From: Ciona savignyi
Lineage: Eukaryota > Chordata > Ascidiacea > Phlebobranchia > Cionidae
Direction: 5' to 3'
Length of the DNA stretch: 64,000 bases
Assembly: GCA_000149265.1 (NCBI GenBank)
Contig: CH002714.1
Span: 1,667,533-1,731,532, forward strand
Of this stretch, positions 25,901-36,600 are shown piece after piece. Both the position numbers and the translations under genes were made by a program. How positions within the stretch are numbered: position 1 is the stretch's first letter; every line of letters begins with the position of its first letter. The notes under the pieces are model-generated. The model was not told where the DNA came from, searched no databases, and saw only the letters and a program-made list of their open reading frames with translations.

Positions 25901-28900
25901 AGTTTCTTTCAGTGTAGGTACCAGAATGCATTATTTTTTCTATATTATTAAAACCATTTAGAAGTTTATAAATAGAAAAACTAAAATTTAACAAATTAAA
26001 AAAAACTATTATGCATATGTAATATATAGAGTAGGTTACAGAAGGTTATCATGGGATTGGGACAATTAGGGCATTGCTATAACACAGGCTTTTGTGAGGC
26101 TTAAGTTTTTATTTAAACTGTCGGGTAAAACACTGTTTCAATCGATTTTCAGGAATTGCCTTGCCAAGGACACTGATCTGAAAAAAGGCTGATTTCATAT
26201 GATATTCTGGCAAACAATCTGCTGTGCAACCCACTAGGCCATTTGATTAAAATATTATAAATCTGTTGTAAGATATAATTAATCAAATTACCAACTGTCA
26301 GGCTAGAAGTGGAGACAGACATCAAAAATTCCTGTTGCAGATACTTGAGCACAAATGTTCCACTGCTTAAAGGTTGGAAGTGCCAGCCAACAGTTGAAAT
26401 AAGTGAAATAATAACCACGGGATTAGTTGCAATGTGTTGTAATGGGTGAATGACATCTGAAATGATCAAAATGGCAAATTTGAGCATTGACAACAAAACT
26501 TTGAGCAGTAATATAAATATTAACAATCGCAATTATGTACATAAGTTAGTCTAACAATTTATGGGTAAAATTGCTCAGAGTCTATACTTTTTTTTTAATA
26601 CTCATGTTCATCCCAGCATGTGGATCAAAATTAGGATTTTAATGCGGATAATTAACAGGATTACCTCTGTTCAAAAAAACGGGTTACCAAAGCTATTTCA
26701 ATATATTGAAAATAATGGATATTTAAACAGTTTTTGATGAACCTGTTAAACCACTGGGTTCATTACAATGTCCATCTAAGTACCTACACACCAAGGCACA
26801 ACCAAAAACTACTCCCTAATAATGACTAGTTTGAATCCCGCCATGTTTTGGCTTAAAATCCTACACGCTTTAACACCACCAACTACCCATGATCGTAATT
26901 TTGGGAAGAAACCTCTGTAGGTTTATACTTAAAAAAACAAGAGAAATCAGAATGGTCAAAACAACCTAGCCAGTTCTAAATACATTGGTTTGTTTCGATT
27001 TTTTTTAAGAAGACCACTAAACTATTTTATATATACCAAATAGTAAAAGCCTACCATCGTCTGTAACCACAGATTTATACTTGGTTCTTCGAACAGGAGA
27101 TAAAATGTGATGTTTAGCCACATTGATTTTAGTGTTACCACGCTCAGCAACGTGCCTTCCACCTTGCATTAAAAGGGTAAAATTGTTAAATTAATAGATC
27201 TATAATAAAACCACAGAGTCTAAATCATTTTGTACAATAGGCTACATAAATAGGACCAATAACCGGTAATGAAAATACAGAGTTTCCTTGGCTGTGTTAG
27301 TTCTGCCCGGCGGGAATTCCCTACACCACACTTTACTTGATTTCGAGCCCTGCAGTAAATTCGTTTCTTCGTCAAAAACATCATTGAATTCAGTTTCATC
27401 GTCAAAATACATCATCGGTAAGCTGAAAATAAGGCTTCCACTGGCGGCGATGACAAAACCTAACCACCATGCACCAACCCACTGAACATCGCCTGGTCGT
27501 AAGACTGTAGTTCCCACATTTACCCTTCCTGGCAAAATTCAAAAATCATTATGCACACCTCTAGTTTTTAGTATATTTACATCTTTCGTCTCTTATATTA
27601 CAACAAAAAATGTGTAGCATATACTACGATTAGTTTTTTTGTAAAAGTCAACAAAAGGACACGGTAAAAACATTTTACTAAAAAGCTCAGAAAATTAAAG
27701 CCTAGAGATATAGCCTTGACAAAATAGAATGAATCATGTTTATATTGTTGGGAAAATATATCAATGGGCTGATTGTGAACAATTGTTAAGTGATCGCTTG
27801 GTTGTTCGGGTGGTTTAGTATAGAACTTCGTTCTTTTTTTATTAATTATTCTTTTTTTTAAAACTGAAGATTCACTTTTGGGTAAACTATATGTTATTTT
27901 TAGTTAGTAAAGATTGCTATGGTGATTTTTACTACCAAATACTTACATAGGGCGACCTATCACAAGCACTCATCGTCAGGTTACCTCGTGCACTCAGGCG
28001 AGTTAACCGGAACTTTTTTAATACGATGAAAACATTGCTACAGATTTGTTAAACCTATATTAAACCTTGCAACGATAGAACAGAGGGAATTCATGTATTT
28101 TCCCTTAAATGGGAAAACGTGAGTGAGTTAATTTCACAACGTCTATCTCCGTATAAAGATAGGGTATACCCTGTGCGCATGGGGTCGGCAAAGGCATAAC
28201 CGACTGTGCGCAAGGACATATCCGACAAGCAAGCGGCTGGTTTAGCTCGTACAAACGTTCGGTCACACAGATATCCAGCAGGGAATCCCGGAAAATGTAT
28301 AAAACACAACTTACGTTATATCACCTCACCTATATCAACGTATAAATTGCTTGAAAATCCGGCGACTGCATAGCTTAGTATGACACCAATAATTGAACAT
28401 GTCTGGACAGCGGCTGCACATCAAGTTGTCCGTTAGATAAAAAAACATTGAGTTAGTATAAAAATGGACCGTTTGGGTGGGAACACATGCGTTAAAGCAA
28501 GCAACAGGGATGAAATCGGGCCAAGTATAAAAAAATAGGTGGGGTCCGGTGTATTATTAATAAAATCTCGTCATACTGGCTGGTTTGTATAATATAATCA
28601 GTTTGTGATTCAATTCTAAAATGTGATAACCTTCTATTTTATTACCAATATAAAGCGGAGACTTCGAGGGGGAGGTAAAATCATCAATATACGAGAAATG
28701 TAGTGTAACAACCGGTCCGGCGCCAAAGCCCATAAATAATGTGGATATTATAAATATTATTTCGATTTCGGATTTGGTACATAACATCTTCGGCAATGTA
28801 AGTTCGTCTCCTGAACCTTTCAACCCCCCGTATAAGGAACTGTTGCTGAAAATAAATAGGGATAACTTTGATTCAACATGTGCATACCAATATTTACCCA

Positions 28901-30600
28901 AACAAGGCTTTGAAGTGGTCGTACGATGACTGAAGATTGTTAAATTCGTCTTCATATCTTGGATTAGGAGAGATGGCGTTTCTCTATACGTAAATTTGTT
29001 AAGATATGATATGTACGTAGGATATTCATATTTATTCATAATATATGTTAAAACAAATGGTCAAACGGGAAACCGTCAAATTACATCACGTACGCACTCC
29101 CGGAACCGGAGACATTGCGTACTGTGTTATATAATATTTGTTGTTGTAACGCATGCCATGGGACACAATCGATTATCATCGACTTTTTATTGTACAACCG
29201 ACAACCGATGAGTTGACAACCGACGATCTTACAGGCCTGACTAAATATAATGCCAGTTCTATAGTAAATATATAGTACGACGCAACAACACTGACCTTGA
29301 AACACATTTCAGGTGAATACAATGTAAGTGTGTCCCCTCCTAGTAACGATTCTGAAGCATTAGTCATTTGGTGGGTCAGTGGTATGTATAACCCGCATAG
29401 GAAGTGTGGAAAGCAGCACATAGCACCACCTAACGCCATTAGCATTCCACCAAATGAAATTAAAACCGGCCTAGATAAAATAAATTAAAATAATCTGTTG
29501 ACGAAAGATAATTAAAACTCTATGTGGCATCTAAGATCTATATGGCATATATATATTTATATATAAAAAAAAATATATATAAATATATATATATATATGT
29601 ACATATGTGTTTGCACCGGCATAGGTATAGTACGGCAGAACAAAGCTATATTATAGTGTACACTGTCAGGTTCCGGGAGATATTAGTGTGTTGAGTGTTA
29701 TTGTGTTTTTTTTTTATTGCTTAGGTACTCATTTAGCCACTGGGTCTACGCGGGGCTCTGATGTAATTGTTGTTTTATCCCTATCCCCGTGAATGGGAAA
29801 CGTACGGGGTCTTATCATCGACAGATTACCTCGCGTCCAGCCTCGGATTGGTGACGCTATTGAAGTGTGTTGTAGATGATTACCACGTTCCTTAAATTTT
29901 TGTACACCAAATTAATCCACTGAGTTCATGCCATGTCCCCCAAGGATACAACCGACTATAGCTATAGCCACCAATTTAGAAATTGCAACCCCTATATAGG
30001 CTGAAAGGGAACGTGCTGACCCACTTAGCTATTGGATTGGATAATATTGTTTGTGTTACTTATACAATTGTTTGTTTGTCAATCAGAAGATTAAATTTAC
30101 CGGGAAAATCTCGAAGCTGCCAGTGCTGAAGGTATGAGTGAAATAAGGTGCCCGATATCACTACCAGCCACAATAAGGCCGATCATGGAGGCAGAAAGTC
30201 CGTACCTTCTTTCTATTGTAGTTGCGTAAGTCTGAAAAATCAAGAAAAATATTTATCAATTGTTTTTGTAATTAAAATTCTTTTTTTGTCAATGTACGTG
30301 CGCAACACTTTAGCCCTACTATGTTTAACAGGTATATTTGGCACGACTTTTTACCTTAACAGAAAACAGCAACATTCCAGTAAAAAGGTGCATTAGAATA
30401 AGACAGATGACAAATCGCCTGATCTTTGCTTCTGATTTTCGTTCATCTCGTTCTTTGTTTATTTTATAAGATGTTGTTGGTGTGAGTAACAGAAGGGCAT
30501 CTACTTTAGATTGGGGGCTTAGAACATCATGCACACTTCGGACTCTGCGACTTATGCGCGTTTTCCGCGGCGAACCATCAGGTGTTTCCAAGTAGGACAT
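22922..30600 (-). CDS. SLCO: Organic anion transporting polypeptide (SLCO/OATP)
   Basis: Twelve-helix plasma-membrane uptake carrier for organic anions. Fifteen minus-strand exons with continuous phase: 30355-30600, 30101-30231, 29296-29470, 28898-28983, 28646-28845, 28330-28413, 27337-27528, 27055-27162, 26292-26456, 25752-25889, 25268-25458, 25003-25100, 24674-24837, 24089-24203, 22922-23111 (stop TAA). The product is 760 residues. An in-frame stop nine codons before the ATG supports the start. Signatures: TTIERRYGLS (exon 2), RPVLISFGGMLMALGG (exons 2-3), LYVDIG (exon 6), and the family motif DVQWVGAWWLGF (exon 7). The large extracellular loop (exons 11-12) is a Cys-rich Kazal-like domain with FDPVCG and DDCMC. 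Exon 13 ends in KEIVGKLFG, continuing into EIPGSILTGKLFD. Exon 4 is poorly conserved but is required to keep the frame. The subfamily (SLCO1-6) was not decided. Confidence 0.94.
26735..26885 (-). repeat. Diverged SINE fragment in SLCO intron 8
   Basis: Contains the sequence order CCACTGGGTTCA, ATGTCCA and AAGTACCT seen in the 3' half of the other SINE copies, followed by a decayed tRNA-like part. It is heavily mutated. Confidence 0.5.
29535..29610. repeat. TA-rich simple repeat
   Basis: Alternating TA tracts around a short A run, capable of folding back on itself. It lies in SLCO intron 2. Confidence 0.85.
29770..30045 (-). mobile_element. tRNA-derived SINE copy in SLCO intron 2
   Basis: Shares with the copy at 58467-58759, in reverse, the CCCCGTGAATGGGAAA end, the GATTACCTCGCG segment, the AGTGTGTTGTA segment, and the CCACTGAGTTCATG and ACAACCGACTA segments. 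It is fairly diverged. Confidence 0.75.
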
Positions 30601-30630
30601 TGTATACGTAAGTATTGACTTAACTTATTT

Positions 30631-30730
30631 NNNNNNNNNNNNNNNNNNNNNNNNNNNNNNNNNNNNNNNNNNNNNNNNNNNNNNNNNNNNNNNNNNNNNN
30701 NNNNNNNNNNNNNNNNNNNNNNNNNNNNNN
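30631..30730. other. Assembly gap (100 N)
   Basis: Exactly 100 undetermined bases just upstream of the SLCO start codon, where its promoter or 5' UTR would be expected. Confidence 0.98.
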
Positions 30731-32018
30731 GAAAAAGCAAAAAAAGGAGAATAAACAACGATTTACCTCTATACCTGTATAGAAAATTCAAAAGTACTAC
30801 AATATTTTTTATTGTTAAACAATTACAAGCTACATTGAGGTCAAATGTTATCTCATAATTTAAAATATAAAATTTATTACACTTTGCGCCTCTTCTTTTA
30901 GCCCTTTCATTAAATTTATTGTATAAACAATTTAGCCTGAACTGTGAAAAATCTAAACCACAGTTTTTTACTAACAAACCTGTGCCCTGGGAAAATAGTT
31001 GAGCAATGCTTCGCTGACAAACAGAAAACCGTTGATTACAAAGCGCTGCGTTTAAAAACGTCGATTACAGTCGACTTCCACCGGTGTTTCCAATGATAAT
31101 AGGTGCTGCATAACAATTTAAAATAACGAAATATTTGATTAATTGAAAGTTTGTTTAGTCTTTATAGTTGTAAACTTTTAGTATAGGAAACCCGACGTCC
31201 ACGGGCACAGTTAATATACTATAAACCTATGATAGCTTTGGTAAATCTGTTTAACGAAATTAAGTTGGTTCCATTATCAGTGAAGAGAGACTGTTCTCAT
31301 CAATTGCTTTATTGTCCTGTTTGCACGTGTAACCCTATCTTTAACTTATGTATTAATGTTCTACAACAAAATACGTTTTGTGTTAAAGTATTACATTACT
31401 TTTTTGCTTGTTGTATGCGTATTTAACATCATTAAGTTTCGCCTACAATGTTAAGGCAACAGTATCAATTAATACATTAATTTATTGCCATTTCAATGAA
31501 TAAGCGGAACCATGATGCAGAAGCTCCGATATGCCACAAGATGCCTAAATCATCAATTTTACAGAAAAGCCTGTTTTGGTTTACGAAATTTGATTGTTAA
31601 CGAACATAATCCGATTGCAAGAATCCCTTTGGCTTAATTTACAATATTACCTTACAAGTAATTTTGTTTTTATACTAAATTTTCAGCATTGTTTTTTTTA
31701 TTTATTTTAGCAATCGATTAAATTTTGCTCAATTTCACCCTGCTTTAAAGCTAAAGCTAAATCATTAGGTATAAAACATTGGAAAATAAGAAGTCGTCGT
31801 TAGTATTTTAAGACTATTATGAATCTAACTGGTCCTTCTATACCTGCGCTCATTTAACTTTTTATTATTGTTAAGCGATTCTCGTTCAGCGGCGCGCAGG
31901 GCAAAGGATACGATTAAATTTAAAAATACCCGACCGAAAAGTTTTTAAAAATGGACTAAATTGTTTAACAAACCGCCCACAAATGCAATACCGTCCGTCC
32001 ATCGCTGTTGCTCTAAAA

Positions 32019-32545
32019 CAGGGGTCGGCAACCTTTTCATAGTCGCGGGCCAAAACCAAACTCAACATGATCTCGGCGGGCCGTAATAAATTTTTCAACT
32101 CCACATTAACTTTTCTACGTTTTGATAACATTTCAAGATTGCAAAATCAATTAGAAAAATATATGTTTACTACCTAGTATTATCTATCGTACAGGACTTT
32201 ACTTAGTTATGAACACGATGCAAACACATAGCAAAAACGATGTCTGTGTGTCATAATGTTACATGTCATAATATGTGTTTAAATGTCACAATATTACAAT
32301 TGGATTGCTTCTACTCTCACTAATGCGCATGCCAACAAACACATACACTTATTGCTTTCTCTCAAAGCATTTTCTTTGTCTGCACGCAAACATTCTGAAT
32401 AGACACGGTCAGGCGTATTTATATTATTGTAGATGACACAGTGGGCCGTATTCTATAATAAAGTACTTCATTAAGATGTCTCGCGCCGGATGATTTTGCT
32501 TGGCGGGCCGGATGCGGCCCGTGGGCCGTAGGTTGCCGACCCCTG
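32019..32545. mobile_element. hAT-type non-autonomous element, 527 bp
   Basis: Inverted ends CAGGGGTCGGCAACCT (left) and AGGTTGCCGACCCCTG (right) form a perfect 16-bp pair. A perfect 8-bp target duplication CTCTAAAA lies at 32011-32018 and 32546-32553. GCGGGCC motifs just inside both ends are typical of hAT elements with this kind of terminus. No transposase fragment was recognised inside. Confidence 0.95.
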
Positions 32546-33520
32546 CTCTAAAATGTAGCGAAAATGGACGGACTGGTATCCTTTAATGTGTACTGGGGGA
32601 AGGGGCAAACAAGGGTTATATTATAAGAGTAAGATGATAGGGGGAAAAGAGGAGTCAAATTATGCAAGAACAGCATTTTTTTGGCTTTGTTACCTTTGGA
32701 ATTTTGTTTTCGAAAAATTAATTATCTTAAATACTAAAAAATAATGGGCAGAAAACGAAAAGGACGTAAAGGATTAGCCGTAAAACAGAAGTCGAAGGCT
32801 TTTAGCGTGAATTCGATGATTTGATGCAAACCACTCGGTAAACAATGTATTTTCTTGCAATAATCCATATAAACCTGCGCATACACTATTTTATTTGTGA
32901 AATATTTTATCCAATGCAATTTATTTTTAGACATACCCACTACATTTTGTCCACCAGAGGCAATACACGCGAATATCCTGCTCAACAACGAGAGCGTTAA
33001 TTTATGAAGAAATACGCAACCCGCCTCGAATTCCAATGCGACACAGTGCGGACGAAGTGAATTTTTATTTGTGATTTCCGATGAACGAAATAAGCATCCG
33101 CATTTTACAACATGAAGTTTAGCCAATGCAGTAGAAATTGCAACACACAGAAGATAAAAACAATGAGCAGGAATATTAAATGGACATTACAGCGATGGGT
33201 AAAATTGAAATAATAAGAATGGACTTACATTTTCGACGAGACATAAAAATAAAACCGCAATAAAAGGGTAAAAAATAGACGTGACAATTCTGAATAGGTG
33301 ATGTGTGATGAAATGACTACATGACATTGCATGTTACGAATATAACAAGCTGAAATTTTACCAAAAAGTAAAAACGTAATCACTCCTTCACTGATGTTTT
33401 ACAATATACACGGATCTTCTGAAGCATTTTTGCAGATTACGGTTAAGTTTTATCAGTGTTTGTTGGATGTGGCGATATTGTACAGGAATTAATTATTTGT
33501 GGTTAACTTTGAAAGGTGTA

Positions 33521-33526
33521 TTTATT
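33521..33526 (-). promoter_or_regulatory. Candidate EDC3 polyadenylation signal
   Basis: AATAAA on the minus strand, about 150 nt after the EDC3 stop codon. Confidence 0.55.
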
Positions 33527-33672
33527 ACAATTTGTGAAATTTGATCGTGTCCCAAAATTTATGGTGGATCCATTAGCTTCAAATTGGACAGCACAATGTC
33601 TGTACTTGCCTAGCTCGGACCTGCCCAATGTTAATATAAACACACGAGAGCATCGAAGCGAGTTCGAGAGTG

Positions 33673-36600
33673 CTACTGATTTCTGTGAAGAGCAATAAAC
33701 TGTTTCGAACAAAACGGGGAACGGTACTTAATCCCGAGTTTCTTGAAGACTTTTGGTGGAAAGTTGAGATTCAGGAGGTAAACCATTCCGTAAGATGACG
33801 ACAAAGACCGAGGCAACACGCTGCACAATGACCACTTGATGTCCATTGCAGGCTTTACACCCTAAATGAACCAAATTACTTTGTGAAAATTTCACCAACA
33901 TTCTAGTTTCTTTACTAAACTAATTAATCCCACAATAACACACAAAATGAATTTATAATAAAGAGAAATAGAAATACCAACCAGATGATCGGGCGGACAT
34001 AAATACAAGATTGGTGCCATGTTCAAACTGCACCACTTGGTGGCGGTCTTGTGCCATGATTGTTGCCGCAAAAACAAACTGTCATCATCGTCCATAGCAA
34101 CGATGACCAAATCAACTGGACTTGTTGGTAAATCTGAGTTTCAAGAACAGTGAGATTGAAATAAAAAAGAAGATATTCTTGTTTACCACCAGAAGGTTAG
34201 GATAGGGGGGGGATAGGATATTCATGTTTATCCCCGTGAATGAGAAAACGAAGGGGTTTAAAACACGGGCAATCGTCAGATCACCTCGCGCCCATCGTCA
34301 GGTACCGAAGCTATTGCAGTGTGATGTATATGATAGACACGTTCCTTCAATTTGGTAGAATCCATTAATCTGCTGGGTTCAGGCAATGTTCATAAAGTGC
34401 CTTGCACAACCGACTAGCTAGCGACCAGTTTCGCATCTGACACCTTTCGATTGAAAGGTGACGCACTTAACCGTCAGACTAAAGAGATATTGCAGTGCGT
34501 TGTATACAATTAATATGTTTCTTCACTTTAATAGAATCCAATAATCCACTGGGTTCACAAAATGCCTGTTAATTGCCTTGCCCAATGACAAAACTGGCTA
34601 GTTAGCAAACCATTTAAAACTGTAACCCTTCGGCTGTAAAGTGATGCACTAACCCAGCATGCTTTCGGTCAGACAAAGATTACAGGTGTACTGTGGGATT
34701 TAGTAAAGGGAATAACTGGTGACGTTAATCCAATTATTAAAAAGTCTGCGACCACTATGTGAATCTGGGAACTAAAGTGATAAAACATGACAATAGCTCA
34801 GTTGTAATACACAAGACCTAACAAGTAGATCAGGGCTTCCCAAACTTTTTTACGAGCGACCCTTTTCTCATTATCAAAAAAATTTACGACCCCTTTTTGT
34901 CTTTTTAACTTATTTTAAGTTGTAAGAATGTAAGAGTACGGTAAAAAAGCAGACAAACAACAGTATTTACAAAGATCGAAAACTGAGTTTGTCATTTAAT
35001 GAGCTGCATGGTTCTGCATGTTTTTGCACAGTAAGTCAAACCGTGGCTCAATGTGTACATAATGTACATTATGCTGTAACAATGGTAGTTCGTCACAGTA
35101 CTACAGACGGAATTTAACAGTGTAATGTATCTTTATACTGTAGTCAAAAACGCCAATAATGCCGTTTCAATTCAGAGAAAGTTTTTTTTATAAATAGGCT
35201 ACGAAGCATAAAGTAGGGTATTATAAGCAATTTGTAAGAAAAACAGGAAGCTTTTGCGACCCCAAATTTTTTTCTTGCGACCCCCGTCGGGGTCGCGACC
35301 CCTAGTTTGGGAAGCACTGAAGTAGATAGTAAAACATCTTGCACGCGTATATAAAATATGTAACTCCATAAGTATGCTTCACCACCTTTTGTATCCGTAC
35401 TTAATCTTGCAGTTGTCAAATTTAGCAGTTTCAATTCATCTTGAAGAAAATCATCAACCTTTAAAAAATATATTTTAAACATTATGTTTTTGCCTATATA
35501 ACCAAAATTGAGTGTTGCCCTATCATACCTTTAGGCAAATGACAGACAGGTAATAATTTTCTAAATGTTATCATTGCCCAATACACATCTGCAATATTTG
35601 AAATGTACAGTAGGACCATTGACACTCATTGACAAATTCAGTGATATTCTGTCCCTCAATATCAACTTACTTTCACAACATCCGCCATAAAAACATCAAC
35701 ATGAAGATTTTGGTTGGCAAGGTGACGTGCAGTTGCAATGCCCTGAGCCCCAACCAGGTGAGGTCCTGTTAAAACCACCACATGGGGACGCTGATGGGCA
35801 TTTCTTGGGTGAAGCCTAAAGAAAAAAGGAAATTAAAGTTAAAACAATTAAAAGGGGTATATTTTAAAGGTTGTAAACAAAAGTTGTGTAAAAAGTGAGC
35901 CTTTGTACCGATTAGCTCCCCCTAACATGCTAAATGCCATTTGACTGGTGTTGTTTCCAAACGTCTCAATCTGCCGGGTTTTATTGATGCCCAACTCCTC
36001 TGCCACCCTGCAGATGTTCTTGTGGGTCGGAGACGTCACGCATGGTACCACAAGACCTGCATCTGCACAAAATTTCTCATTAATATATTTAAGAAAAATG
36101 TGTACAGGCAGATGCATAGTGATGCAAAAAAAGGAGACCAAGATATCATTTTTTTCTTTTCTTTGAAAGCTTTGTTCCGGCAGATGTTTGAAAGCTTTTT
36201 TCTTGACTTAAGTAATTGCTGTATATTTTCTGCATAATACACCTCTTATCTGATATACAATACATGTGCATAACACAAATACTTATAAAACATTAATCTT
36301 AAATAGGAAATGATTATTTCACGGAGTAACCCGAAAGCCATCAGGCATTGCGATTACCAGATGCCTCCGACAGAAATATGGCTCTGCAACCACAGGGGAT
36401 ATGCCGCTTACCAGGTAGAAGAAAACTTACACTTTAATTTTTATTAAAGGAAGAAAAGACAAAACAATTAAAAAAACAAAAAAATTTATGAAAACTCGGT
36501 AAATTATGGAAAGTTTAGAAAACGACATCATACACCGCACCCCCACTAACAAAAATACAAAAAATATTTTTAAAAGGTATCATTATCCAATTGTAAGATT

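Larger units (their letters stand above)
30731..33672. other. Spacer between SLCO 5' end and EDC3 3' end
   Basis: Contains the hAT element at 32019-32545. Near its right end, TTTATT at 33521-33526 reads as AATAAA on the minus strand, about 150 nt past the EDC3 stop, and is a good polyadenylation signal. A 130-codon minus-strand frame at 32734-33126 resembles nothing I know and is not called. Confidence 0.55.

Noticed and set aside
29535-29610. TA-rich palindrome as a regulatory hairpin
   Set aside because: Simple-sequence TA tracts are common in this genome and this one is mid-intron; no function can be argued.
32734-33126. 130-codon minus-strand open frame
   Set aside because: Resembles no family I know, has no neighbouring exons in frame, and lies in repeat-rich spacer. 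Chance open frames of this length occur in 64 kb of AT-rich DNA.
35144-35482. 112-codon minus-strand open frame
   Set aside because: It is a chance read-through: one end is EDC3 exon 7, the middle is intron, and the rest is the hAT element at 34831-35319.
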